Shown: positions 23,700 to 35,814 of the stretch, piece by piece
How positions within the stretch are numbered: the first letter of the stretch is position 1
How the letters are laid out: each line of letters opens with the position of its first letter
Origin: Lophium mytilinum
Lineage: Eukaryota; Ascomycota; Dothideomycetes; Mytilinidiales; Mytilinidiaceae
DNA: 64,000 bases
Assembly: GCA_010093605.1 (NCBI GenBank)
Contig: MU004194.1
Coordinates: 136,908-200,907, forward strand
Direction of reading: 5' to 3'
Translations under genes and position numbers: made by a program
Notes under the pieces: model-generated
The model's input: the letters and a program-made list of their open reading frames with translations, nothing else
The model's database searches: none
What the model was told of the DNA's origin: nothing

Positions 23700-26600
23700 A
23701 TAATCTCCCTTTACCTCGGGCTTTGGTGCATTCGGCGTACTGTTTCCTGGGAGCGGCATGATGCAACGACGGACAATGAACTTGGGGTGTGTGTGAGAGA
23801 GCGTGTGGGAGCCCGCACCGCGCTCGGGGATTGTGCGGTTGGTCTTGCATGGGGCGGGAGGGACACAGCATTCCGGGCTGGCCTTTGGCATTTATATAGA
23901 AGATGGTCCAGCGTTTTATCTTCACGGGAGCAGGAAGGGGGTGGGGGAACAAAGGCGGGTTGGGTTAGGTTGGGGCGAGGGGAGGAGGGCAAAGCAAAAA
24001 GCAAAACTCCGGTTTTCAGCAAGGGGCGGGCTTGTTGGAAGGGGGGCCACGCTCTTGTTTTCCTCTTCTTCGATTACATTTCTGGCGTTTGCTGATTTCT
24101 GATCACGGATCACCACACTTAGTTTACATAGCCTTAGGTAGTGCTTCTTCTTCTTCATAACTGTTACAGTACTATCGGGTCTGGCAGAGCTGCCTTGTCC
24201 ACTACTTCTCGTCTTCACTACTTCTGCGAACGTTTTTTGTCACAAGCTTCACATGCCCGCCCCGCGACTCTCACACTCCCTATGTATATCCACACCCGTT
24301 TCAGCCCGCGTCCATCCCGTCTGCGATCAGCCCCCGCGATCGGCAGGGCCTGTCTATCGGGGCGGGCTAGGCAACAGCTAAACTCACGTCGGCTGCAAGC
24401 AACTAGCTGGGTGCTGGGCTAGGGGTGAGAGGAGGGCGTTCGGCCCCTACTCGGCCAGCACTTACAGTAGTTACCCACCAACTCGGCTTGCCGAACGAGC
24501 AACCCGCAGGGCGAAAAGCCGGGGCCGGGGCGGGGGTCGGGCCACGTTCCAGACCCACCATGGGCCGGCGAAGGGAAAAAGGCTATTTATACCCGTCGCT
24601 GCGGTTTGCGGTGCAGGACTTGGCTCAGCTGGGATATACAGTATAGTAGCAGACTTGAATGACGGGACGGGCATGTGGATTTGTTTGTTGTGCGGAGGGG
24701 AGGGTTCGTTAGGTGGGGTGGGGACGGGGTAGGGTAAGGTATTCCAACGGTAGACCAAGGTTGATTTTCTTTCTTTCTGGAAAAGAGCAACAGGAGGATG
24801 GAACGGCTTGAGTTAGTGTTGTGGTTCTGTCTAGCCAAGCTAGGAGCTGTGTCGCGCCCGCGATGGTGCCTTGGATTCTGCCTCGTTTCAGTGTGCAACT
24901 TGCCCTAGCAAACTCTGGGATCGGGCGGTGAAGGAGCTGAAATCCTGGGTGGGTTGTTCCTTTCGCCGCGGATCGAGACCCTGGCTTTCTGCTCTGTCCT
25001 TCCCGTCCGACGGCCGTTGCGCTTCTCGCTTGATGTCGCGGCTTTGGGCGTAGCGGCGACCGGCGGCGCGGGTCGGACTGGAGAGGGTGGGAGCTAGGCA
25101 CATGGCGTGTGTGGGAGCACGAGAGAGTCGTGCCGCTGCAGAGAAGACGTGTGGAAGGGGGGCGCGGGCAGTTCGGGGAAGAACGGCGACGCACAGAGAT
25201 TGGTTGGAGGAGCTGTCTGTGGCTAGAGCTGGACGGGACGGAATGGAAAATCTGAGGTGTTGTTTGCTTGCAATCGGTCGTTTAAAGCGGCTGCTAGCTC
25301 CCGGCTGACATTGCCTGAAGCTGTCTAGGACACCCTGGAAAACGGAGACGTGATGTCAAGTCTACCGCGTCTGTTTCAGGCTCTAATTTGGAGCTTTTCG
25401 GAAACTATCTCTGTGCGGATCCAGCAAGCGTGGTTAGTGAGTGATCGCCCCTGCGCCGAAGTCACATTATCAGACATGGCAGCCTTGGCGCATGTTCGCA
25501 GCACGCGTTCGACACGCGGGAGCAAGTAGACTTCATGTGCCTGACGCCGTCTTGGGTGCGTGTTGCGAGCAAATGGGAGCGCGAAAGATGCCACAATCCG
25601 GTTCCCCAGAGACCCAGAGGCGCAGTCCCCTGGTCCCGGTGAGGTTTATCTCCAAAAAATAGCCGCAACCTCACCTCCACGCCAGCGCCCCATGCGTGCC
25701 TCCATAACTACTTAGCCCGACACCTGCTACCTCTTTCTTTCGCTTGCACCTGCTCAACCTCCACGATGCCACCTTGCCCAGCTCCGCGCAGAAACCCGCA
25801 ACTTGCCTCGGCCGAATACATAGCTGCCATTGGCTCCCCCTCGACGATGCGGCTGTCTCTCTTCGTATTTTCGCATCGCTCCACTACCCGACCCCAACGT
25901 CATAATTCAGCCTTATGCCGGGCTGCGGTCCGCAACGGTAACACGGCCTGTCAACAGCGGGACGTGGCCAGAGATGCTGTCACACCGGCGTGTCCAGGTC
26001 CTCTCCCGCCCTGACTTCACGCCCGTAGCCACAGTACCTATCTGTACCCAGTACAACGCCGCTACAGCAGACCGCTCCGCCGTCCCCCGCCGCCCCCGCC
26101 AGGCCCTGCTGCAATTCGGCTGCACCTCTCCAGGTTGATGGCTGCAGACAGGGTGGGGGGAAGGGGAGGTTGGGAGGGACTTTTACCCAGCGCGCGGGCC
26201 AGCGGGCAGCAGCGTGCATTGTTGATGCCTACAGCACGTCCGGATACAGGTTGCAGCCCTCGCCTTAACTGACGTTTCCAATGCTCGAGCTGCCGAGTGA
26301 AGCATAGCAGCGTGGCATTGACTCCTGCGGCGGCGACGGCGCTCTTCAGCTGCGGGCCTGCGATGCATACCGCGAGCCCCCATATTGGCTGCCGCGATCA
26401 GCGCAAAGAGCAGACAATAGTCGAAAATGTCTCGACGGGCGCGTCTGGTGACTGGTGACTGTTGACTGCTGGCACTCATTGAAAGGCGCAGCAGACTCTA
26501 TTATTAGCCCTTCGACGCGGGCCCCCCTGCGGGCCCCGTAGCGATCTCTCTCGTGCCTCGCATCAGATTATTATTTGCAACCGCAACCACGCCATGATTT

Positions 26601-28279
26601 GCCCAATGCCAGATCGCCCCCATCCCCCATCTCAACGGCGCCGGCGCACTTGCAAACCCACCTGCCCGCCCTGTCGTCGCCCTTCGCGAAGGCCACACAG
26701 CTAGTGTGCGTGTGTGACCGGGCTCGTTCGCCGCGGCTGAAATGCTCTTTTTGTCCTCCAGTCCAAGCCCGTGGGCCCGCCGGCGTCGGGTCACCTAACA
26801 GGCCGTCGCCCACGAACCTGCATCTCGCGCGAGCCCAGTGCTCGGGGCAGACAGGGCCAGCGAGCAAAGCACGAATCGAGGGCGTGTGCGTGTGCTCGGA
26901 ACGCTGCGAGAATGTGGCGCCGCCTAATGCACGCCAGCAGGTGAAGGGCCGGGAGCCAGCCTAACCGTCTCAACAGGGCCAAGCGGGTCAGGATGCGCAG
27001 GACCTGGACGTGAGGGGGAGAAGCGCCACGGCGGGATCTCTGGCGGGCTGTTCTTGCGGCACCCTCACTGGCATGGCTCTTCTCGCTCCACTGGCCGCGC
27101 TGGGAGTCGCTCGCTGGCCGTGGCCGTGGTCGTGGTCACGCTCGCCGCTCCTCGGGCCTCTGCTCACGCATGCGGGCAGGAGAGGGCTGCGTTCGGCGGT
27201 GGCGGCGGCGGTGGTGGGCGGACGTGGTGTGGCCACTCGGGGGTGGGAATGGCAATGGGCATGGTCGGATGGTGGGCGTGGTGGCATGGGGAATGCTCGG
27301 GGTGAATGGGCCACAGTCCACCACGGGTGAGTCGAAATGGGTGCATGGCCACTACGGGGCAGCAGTCAGTCGGTGAATGCCCAGGTGGTCAACTCCAGTC
27401 TGAATCGGTGCTCGCGGTGCCGTCGCCCCATCAGTGTTGCAAGCGCGTCGAAAGAGGAGCACCAAGGCGCATCAAGCCCCCAGGCATCAGATTCACTTGC
27501 ATCGACGCACTAATAGCACGCACTGGCTCGAGTCTGCCACGGACGGACCACGGGCCTGGAAAGAGCTTGATCTCCCACGGGAGTTACACGGGGGCTATGT
27601 CATACGAGCCATATGGGCCCGCTGGATTGAAGGTAGCTCCCGCAGCCCTTCCTCCACCAGCCCACGGACCTCGTCCCAGCGGCGTCCCAGCGGCCGTGGT
27701 TTCGCCCAGGAGCTATTTGTAGCATGCTCAGTCTGCAGGCCCTCCCCCTGCCGCGCTTCTGGCTGCCTCGAGTAGCAGCAAGCTCGACAGACGGCCGCCG
27801 GCCCAGCATCGACAGCACCAGTCTTTTAAACCAGCCTCGTCCCGGCTGCATGCCTCCTGCAGGGGACCAAACCAATTCACTCGCTTTTGATTTCCCCCCT
27901 TACCCTCGTTTTGCAGACCAGCCAAAGTGACGCTGTGGCCCAAGGTCACCCAATATCACTTCAGCCCTACACCACCACCATCTCGTCGCCGACCAGCTGC
28001 CTGCCGCTATTAAAGCTCACAGCTTCACGCCCAAGCCTCACGCCTCCACAGCCTGCTGATTTAGTCATCGCCGTCCCGCACCCAATCTCAGCGCCGTTAT
28101 CATCCCATTCTCCCACACGATCTGCAGCCCGCATACCCAGCCCCGCTGCCGACCGTTTCCTCCTTTCAGCCCTTGCACAAGCCTGGCGGAGCTCAAGAAG
28201 GAGCCTCTTCCAGCCGTTATTGAGACTCCATTGTCGACCATTTTAACCACTACCCAAAGCATTCTTTATTTTGCCTGAA
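23700..28279. other. 4.6-kb GC-rich, gene-free region upstream of the Zn2Cys6 gene
   Basis: Many overlapping open frames on both strands, as expected of GC-rich DNA, but none with family motifs or plausible introns. Long G-rich and C-rich runs occur (for example near 23930-24060, 24510-24560 and 26620-27300). The final 400 bases before the next ATG are CT/CA-rich, like a transcribed leader. It probably holds an extended promoter and leader; a non-coding RNA cannot be excluded. Confidence 0.4.
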
Positions 28280-30174
28280 ATGGCGGGACCTGGAGGAGGG
28301 CCTTCGCGCCGCAGCCACACCAAGTCCCGAAAGGGATGCAAGACGTGCAAGAAACGCCATATCCGCTGTGACGAGACGTTTCCGCAATGGTGAGTTGCTC
28401 TGATTCCATGGGGACGCCCTCGTTGTCTCGGTGCTGATCAGTGACAGCCGCAACTGCACCAAGCACCAAGTACGCTGTGACTACATGGACAGCCCCTCCG
28501 CCAACGCTCCAGAGAGTCCAAAGTCTCCCCAGCAGCCCAATCTGCTGTGGACTGCAGAGATCGAGACGACCATTTCTATTTGGCAGCAGACGGACGAGTT
28601 CCCGTTCCCCGAACTGAGAGTCTATCCTCAGCCTCTCTGGCGAGCGTACTCGAAGAGCGAGCTGCGTCTAGTCCACCACCTCTCATCCATCACTAATGAG
28701 ATGTTCCGGAACCAAACGTCCAGGTTGACAACTTGGACGGACCTCATGCCGAAGTAAGCATTAAGCTGCCGACCGTTGGGTTCGTATTCGGCTGTGTCAG
28801 CCCACTGACCGACACCTCCAGATTTCTGAGCGTGGCGGCCTCGCACCCCTTCGTGATGCACTCCATTTTGGCCTTTTCCGCTTCGCATCTTGCCTGGATC
28901 TCGCAATCCAGCGACACGCGTAGCCTTGCGTTCCACCATGCCAGCATTGCCCTGAGAGGCCTCCACGAGGGCATCGCAAACTTCTCCAAGGCCAACTCGG
29001 ACGCAGTACTGGCTTCGTCTCTGCTGCTCGCATGGCAAGCAACAGAGTGGTAAGTTATTCGCCTGTCCTATTTTGAGGTGAAACAAAGAGATTGCGGCTG
29101 ACTGTTGTGCTTACCTTACAGGCGAGGATGGGCCTCCCTCGTCACCGGGACCAAGACTGTTTGTGATCCACCTTTTATCACTGCGAAGTCTCACTAACCA
29201 TCTCGCAGGTTATCAGCGCAATGCAACCATGGAAGCATGAGTCGCTTTTCGCCGATTACATATCCGAGCAGGGTGCGATTCCTAACCAGGATTACATGAA
29301 CCCCGCCGGGTCGATTGTTACCCCAGATGCTCGCCGGGACCAGCTTGCCACGATTCAGCTAATCCAAAGCTCGCTACAGCGCCTCTCGCCTTACCTGACG
29401 CAGTATGAACAGGAGGGAAAGTGGGTTGAACAGCTCAAGGCGCACATCGAGAAACTACGCATCTCGAATCCACCTCAAGGCTCCCAAGAGCAGTTCCAGC
29501 AGCTCTACTACCTCCGCAAATGGCTGTTCTGGGTTCCCATCTCTCTCCTCGCGGCCCGCCGAGGCGATGTCATAGTGCTTCTGGTCCTGGCCCACTTCTA
29601 CGCCACAGCTTTGGCTCTGGAGCCCATGTTCTCAACCATCGGTGCGGCGTTCTGTGCAAACCTATCACTGCCTCCGCTAGAGGAGATAATCCGGATTGTC
29701 AGTACACTTCAGTCTACTCAGAGCTACAGCCAGCCTACACAGGCCGCTGTGCTGATGATGGACTTCCCTCGAGACCAGGCATCCTCATACCAAGCTCGAC
29801 GCGACTGGCAGCTGCAGCAGGACGAACAACTCGAGTCAGCGCACCAAACGCCATACGCGCTAGACACACTGAATCTAGAGTTTGAGAGCCAGATCGCGCA
29901 GTGCAACTACGGGGCCAGCCTTTCGCCAGCATTCGCACCGTCGCCGCTGAGCTACGTGCCCCCCGGGATCGTATCAGGGCAGACGTCGCCATACCTCGAG
30001 GTACCGCGGTCGATGGACGGGTTCAGGGGCGGGAGTCCGTACGTGTCGTCGCCGCTGGAATCTCCGGCCGTGGCACCCATGGCGTACGCGGCGCAGGACG
30101 AGCATGTGTACAGTTTTAGTATGCCAATGGGCTATCCGAGCGGGTTCGTGGCCACTCCCGCCGTCTGGACGTAA
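28280..30174 (+). CDS. Zn(II)2Cys6 fungal transcription factor
   Basis: Five exons (28280-28389, 28448-28753, 28822-29049, 29122-29158, 29209-30174) give 548 residues. A complete binuclear zinc cluster is formed across the first intron: Cys20, 23, 30, 37, 40 and 47 in the pattern CX2CX6CX6CX2CX6C (SRKGCKTCKKRHIRC, then FPQCRNCTKHQVRC). The middle region (ELRLVHHLSSITNEMF, FVMHSILAFSASHLAWIS, LAFHHASIALRGLHEGI, ASSLLLAWQATEWRGWAS) is the helical ligand/regulatory domain seen in Upc2-like sterol regulators and related C6 proteins. The target pathway is unknown. Exon 4 is only 37 nt. After the TAA stop (30172-30174) another frame to 30457 reads as a Gln/His/Pro-rich tail with coding-like codon use, so the true 3' end may be longer (see findings). 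Confidence 0.85.
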
Positions 30175-30213
30175 CTGGGAAGAGAAGAAGGCTGAACGAT
30201 ATCGTGGAAACAG

Positions 30214-30457
30214 GGAGCAACAGCCTCACCAGCATCAGCATCAGCATCAGTACCAGCAACAGCAGCTACACGGCCTGCCTCAGCATCGCCATTCGCTGCC
30301 TCAGCCCCTACCTCACCACCTCCCGCAGCCGCAGCCGCTGCCGCCACATCTCCCGCAGCCGCCGCAGTACCAACACCACCCCCTCTCGCCGTATCAGCAG
30401 CCCGAGCCACCCGCCGACTTCCGCGATAAGGGGAAGGGGCGCCAGTCGACGGCGTGA
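30214..30457 (+). other. Coding-like Gln/His/Pro-rich frame after the regulator's stop
   Basis: From the CAG of the AAACAG near 30213 to a TGA at 30455-30457 one frame is open and reads QQPHQHQHQHQYQQQQ, then Pro-Gln-rich sequence, ending FRDKGKGRQSTA. Third codon positions are mostly G/C or consistent CAG/CAT choices. It is offset by one from the regulator's last exon. An intron from a GTAC donor (30084 or 30108) to the CAG at 30213 would join it in frame, giving a Q-rich activation-type tail. Alternatively it is 3' UTR with a CAGCAT microsatellite. Confidence 0.4.
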
Positions 30458-33239
30458 GGGCGATGGGTTTCGGCATTAGGCCGCTTGCCATCCGCAATGC
30501 CACCATCACACAATTCTGCACAGGACCCACATTGGGCCCACGAATCATTACTTTTACGACCTAACGACCTCATACTTGCATCGAAGCGCTAGCGTAATTT
30601 CCTGTCATTCCTTTAGCCGCTGCTATTCTTGTCACTATACACTGTTTTCAAATACTGGGCTCTGGGCGTTTTTTTCGCGTAACATTTGGGGGGAAGGACG
30701 GACGTTCTGGTGCGCTGGGACGCGGATTAATGAGGGTTTTGTTTTAAAGCTGGGGTTATATTGGACTGAGTAACGCATGAATGGGAAGGGAGGGCGGGAA
30801 GTGGGATGGAGAATATGGAAATGACGGGATAATTCTATGAGGGGTTGCGGCGGAAAAGGCAGTGAGGTGAGAAAGGGAGGGAGAGATGGAGAAGGATCTG
30901 TACTACGGGGGGGAACCAGGGGAAAAGGAATGACATGCATGAAAGCATGAACGACAAACGAGAACAATCAAGAAAATATCATCAACCCCGCGGCTACCTA
31001 TTCGTTGGAGAGAATACTTTTCATACTTTCTTGCACAGCGTTTCCAAACGACCTTGAATAGCACTTTCTCCACTTTTGTCCTATATGTTTACCACGCTTT
31101 TGGGGGGGGGGAGGGAATCGGCACCACAGCATCGCTACCCGCCCACGTATGCTGGCCCAACAGACACCGCGAGAGCTGCAGGGCTTCAGGTCAGTCAGCA
31201 GCCAGAGCTAAGGTTTAGGGGAAGTGCACGACTCGGTTTCGGGTGGCGTTGCTGCGCTGCTGTGGCGTTCCAGCAACGTTGACGTTACTTCGCATAGCGA
31301 CCACAGACCACGACCTTCAGCTTCTTCTCGCACGTAACCCTTCAAGAATAGCGTTTGCGGCGTCGAAGGAGCGGTCTAGAACCCCCCCTCTCAGAATATC
31401 ACATTGACGAAACCGCATGCAGAATACCAATAATTACCAGAAGCCGGCTCGCTAAATCGCAAGACTTCCGCAACCTGTGCGCTCTCTACGCAGTGGGGGT
31501 TTCGAGCAGTTGCTGAGAGCGCGCTCGATGGGGCCCGAGTTGGGGAGTTTACGAGGGATTGTGGGCTGATGCCCGGGGGTAAGGCGGATAGTCGTCGGAT
31601 GATTGGCTTCTAAGACGTTTACGGCGCGTGGGTGGGCACGAGTATGGAGCGAGCGGGACTCACGTGGCAGCATGTGTCGCGCGAAGCGAAACCCCGTTTG
31701 CGGGATGGGGGAGCTATAAATATAGATATGCCAGATCTGATTCAGGGACTGGCGGGCGGACCGGCGGCCAGATCGTAGGGCCGATCGGATTGGGGTCTTC
31801 CTGTTTTGACTGACTGCCCGTCGGAAGCGGAGGTGGGATGGATGAGTACCACCGCAAGTGCGGCGGGTGATGGGGGGTTGGAGATGTAGACGTAGTTTTT
31901 CGGTCCCTTGTCTAGCTGAATGGATGGATTGCCCAACGGATCAGTTTACATAGGACAGCGAGTGTCGATGGCTTGCGTTCGGCGGTTCTGCTGCTGCTGC
32001 TGCTGCTGGGAATACTACGCCCAGAACAAGCGGAATGCCCGGATATGGCCGAGTGCAACCCACCTTCACGGGCTCGCATGTTGCGCAGGGGGGTGACGCC
32101 ATCCCCATCGTCTCAGGCGTGGCTCGATAGCCGACCGCCATAGTCGCATGCGGCATAGCGTCGGTACGGCTTTTGACAGACGCTGGCGCTGCTTGCCCTG
32201 CGTAGGACGGATGTGTTTGGGGCTTGGACGAGTTTGTGTTTGACGGTTGCTGCTGAGCGGGCACTAGAGAGATTGACAGGCCGGGGTTTCCGGGTGGCGG
32301 GGTGGTGGGCAAGGTGGATGCTTGGAGCTTGGGGTGTGGGAAGGTAGTGCTAGGGCGGATGGGGATTGGGCAGACGGGCCTGAGATGCCTGAGCGGGAGG
32401 TTTTGTGAAGGGTTGAGCGCTATATCAGAGTGGCGGTTATTGTTCGAGGGCATGCAGGGGCTGACAGGGACGCTATTCAAGAAGGTATTCCGCGTTCTGG
32501 TACCCCGTCTGAAACTTAAAAGCAGCTTTAGTGGAGCTTGGGGATGGATAGTGGGATGGCTAGGTCGCGTCTCAGAGCCGCTTTTCTGGATGCGGGCTAC
32601 TGTAGAAGTAAAAGAATAGACACGTGCAGGAGCTTCTGTTTCGTGTTGAACCGGTGACGCGCTGCCGGCTGGTTTCAAATGTTCCATCTGGCGAGCCGGG
32701 TAGCCCAGAAGGGAAAGAGGTATAGCAGGTCGGCCGAGAACCTGAAGGGATTAAAGGAGCTCACGCAGCGATGCCTGACAGGATGCAGATGCGGTTTCTC
32801 AGGATATCCGTCCATGTTTCAGTCTACAGTTGGCGTAGATGGGAAGGATGCGACAGTTCAAAAGGCTAGGTGGCGTGTGGGAGGGCATATGTGAGGTCAA
32901 TGCAAGGTATAGTAGTAGTTCTTGGCGATATTATAGAGGAGGACTCTTAATAGGTAGGTAATTAGAACTTATTTAATTAGAGCCTTGGCTGGAGTCATAT
33001 TTGTACGCAGTAGAACTTAACCGTGGATCTGCTATTCACGTCGCGCTTAGCTTGAAGGTATTCGCAGTTTTAGAGCTATATTCTGCTTTTGGTCTAGTCT
33101 GCCGCGAGTGAGAGCTTAATCAGATCACCGATGTGTTTGCGGCAACGTCCAATAAGTCCAGCCCACACCACCCTGCACCTCTGCACACTAAAACACTCCA
33201 CCAACTGCCAGTCACCCATAAGCCCAACCCGACGACACC
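30458..33239. other. Intergenic 2.8 kb
   Basis: Contains a CTG trinucleotide run near 31990-32006, an AT-rich patch at about 32920-33060, and one long minus-strand open frame (listed separately). The right end is the promoter of the deubiquitinase gene, with a CA/CT-rich leader. No transposon or RNA gene seen. Confidence 0.4.
31941..32687 (-). CDS. Doubtful hypothetical protein
   Basis: A single open frame of 248 codons with an ATG start (32685-32687). It is rich in Ser, Pro and Thr, contains a six-alanine run coded by the CTG repeat of the opposite strand, and has a CATCEPVKVGCTRPYPG stretch faintly like half a zinc cluster. No intron, membrane segment or known family. It may be a lineage-specific gene or a chance frame in GC-rich DNA. 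Confidence 0.2.
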   Translation of the reverse strand: MEHLKPAGSASPVQHETEAPARVYSFTSTVARIQKSGSETRPSHPTIHPQAPLKLLLSFRRGTRTRNTFLNSVPVSPCMPSNNNRHSDIALNPSQNLPLRHLRPVCPIPIRPSTTFPHPKLQASTLPTTPPPGNPGLSISLVPAQQQPSNTNSSKPQTHPSYAGQAAPASVKSRTDAMPHATMAVGYRATPETMGMASPPCATCEPVKVGCTRPYPGIPLVLGVVFPAAAAAAEPPNASHRHSLSYVN

Positions 33240-34440
33240 ATGTCCGGAGGCTGGAATACCATCGAGTCAGACGCGGTTTGTGCGCCGCCTCCAACACCCA
33301 CCCTCTCAACCCTCCGCTTCGTTCGTAGCAGCGTCACTGATTTGATCTCCCACCACACAGGGCGTATTCACATATTTGCTCAATAACCTCGGTGCTAAGG
33401 ACGTACAATTTGAGGAGCTGATCAGTCTCGATGCCGACTCTCTCCGCCAGCTGAGGTAATCTTGCGCCCTCCATGCAGAAGGATCGAAATGCTAACTCAC
33501 CCGTCAGCCCAATCTACGGCGTCATATTCCTGTTCAAGTATCCCACCGGTGAAACGCGGTCGGACACTCCTAAGGACGGCACCTTCGACTACGATGCGGC
33601 CGAAAACCTGTTCTTCGCCGCCCAGACCATACAGAATGCGTGCGGCACGCAAGCGCTGCTGTCAGTGCTGCTAAACAAGACGGATGAGGTAGACATTGGG
33701 CCGTCGTTGACCGAGTTCAAGGACTTCACGTCTGCATTTCCTTCAGATGTGAGTCTGCCTATAAGCAGGACGATGTCCAGAGTAGCCGTGGAGAGCTAAT
33801 ATAATGTCACACTAGCTTCGAGGCGACGCCCTATCAAATTCCGACCTTATTCGCGATGTACACAACTCATTCGCTCGGTCCTCACCGTTCATCGATGAGA
33901 CCCAACGCGCGGCCACAGAGGATGATGACGTGTATCACTTCATTGCCGTACGATCATCCTCCCTCCTGTTGAAGCCATGCTGAGTTGTGAAATTAGTACT
34001 CCTCAATAAACGGGAAGCTATATGAGCTTGATGGCCTTCAACCGGCCCCCATCTCCCACGGTCCATGCACTCCCTCGTCTTTCCCTGAAGCAGTCATCCC
34101 CGTCCTCCAGCGTCGAATCGAACGCTATCCTGCCAATGAGATCCGCTTCAACCTACTCGCCATGGTCCGCGATCTGCGCATCCGCGCACGAGATATCGGC
34201 GATGTCGAAACGCTACAACAGGAAGAACAGAAGCGCACAGGGTGGCAATGGGAAAACGCGCTACGGCGCCACAACTTCGTTGGCTTCGTGGGGGAGCTAC
34301 TAAAGGGCGTTGTGGGGTCAAAAATAGAAGAGGGCGAAGGGAAATACGAGGAGTGGATCGAGGAGGGCAAGGCGAAAACCAAAAAGAGAGTCGAGGAGAG
34401 GTCAAAGAAAGGTGCAGGGGTGGATGAGATGGATGTGTGA
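33240..34440 (+). CDS. Ubiquitin C-terminal hydrolase, Uch37/Uch2 type (peptidase C12)
   Basis: Five exons (33240-33275, 33361-33455, 33508-33748, 33816-33947, 33997-34440; introns 85, 52, 67 and 49 nt) give 315 residues. The N-terminus [19 protein letters not shown] is typical of the family. The catalytic cysteine lies in [15 protein letters not shown], preceded by the oxyanion glutamine region (IFFLFKYP-like IFLFKYP and FFAAQTI). The catalytic histidine is in [11 protein letters not shown] and the aspartate in [26 protein letters not shown]-like sequence matches the UCH crossover-loop region. The C-terminus after [18 protein letters not shown] is a charged helical extension ending in a Lys/Glu-rich tail, the part that in Uch37 contacts the proteasome or Ino80. 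It trims ubiquitin chains, probably at the 26S proteasome. Confidence 0.92.
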
Positions 34441-35814
34441 CGAAACGAGAGGCAGGAATAGGCGGCGACTGAGACTGCTGGAGCGGTGAATCGGTAACTC
34501 GGCGAATCGGTGAATGGGTCTACGTGACGAGAAGGCGAGCTTAACGGGTCCCTGAGATCTACTAGGACGCTTTTCAGTGTAGCGTCACTCAAGGAAGGTC
34601 GACCGTCTGGACCTATCAGAACCCTTACATGTACCTTCGGATCCTACTATCCGTATTCATCGGGCCAAGGAAGCAAGAACAGGAGAATCATGCAACACCA
34701 CACCACATCTCCAATGATTACGTAAATGGGTTTTTAGCGTCGAGCGACAGCAACAGTGACGTTGATCAAAAATGAACAGGCCACAAGCTGTCAAGGGATA
34801 GCAACGCCGAGTCTTCGTTGTCGGGTACTCCGGGTCGGCTCGGCGGCCTTTGAAGCTGGCAACGGCGGCATTTGACCTAGGCCACTCTTTGGCATGGTGT
34901 CAACCTTATCTGACCTAGTTTCTGCCTGCCTGTTCCTTCTCACTTAGCTCTATAATAGTAGCACACTGACCCGACGCTAGCATGTGTCTAGGACGACCCG
35001 CAAACCCGAGCAGGAAAATATGAACCGCAGAAACCGAGGCGCAAAATACGAGCACGGCGCCGTACTTCCGGACTCGGATTCTGTTGAAACGGAAACCCTA
35101 AACGAAGGCAATAGCGCTAATTGGTTGCAGTACCACTCACAAATCAACACTCAGGACTGCACCGCTATTTCTGCATATCGATTTCGGCGCGGATAACCAC
35201 GATTGACTAACTAGACTAAGAGGGATATTCCAATGACAACGCTCAATAACTGCTCACTCGCTCCAACGCTCAGACCAAACCCACATGTATTTCCAAAATA
35301 AGCATCATTTCTTCCCACGGGCTTGAACGCACTTGACCAATCAATGTCACGAGAGACATGCGATCCCAAAAAAGAAACAATAAACCCGGAGAGATGAAAC
35401 GTCGTTCTCACACTTTCATCATTATAACCTAATGTAGACAACTGACCGAGTATTTCTAGAAGAAGAAAGAGCGACGGTTTCGTGACACTGCCACGGCCCA
35501 ATGAGCTCATTACACCTGAAAAGACGTTAGGCTGACCCGCCCCTGATTTACCTTACTCATCAATAGTCGCATCTTGAAGCCTAACATAGGGTGGCGGTCC
35601 ACGATACCGATCCCTGGGCAGCCACCCGTGCCACCCCAGCCTTGCTGCCCGGCCGAGGCTGACATGCCCGATCCCGGGCATGCACGCGACAGCGCAAGCA
35701 TCAAGTAACAAAAATAGGGCAGAGCTCCACCACCGGCTTCAAGGTGGCAAACCGTAACCACATTCATCGCCAGGCCCGCCCCAAAAACAACGAGCTAAAG
35801 GAATAACAAGGTTC
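34441..35814. other. Intergenic 1.4 kb
   Basis: 3' flanks of the converging deubiquitinase and coiled-coil genes. Small open frames here lack features. No repeats or RNA genes noticed. Confidence 0.4.
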
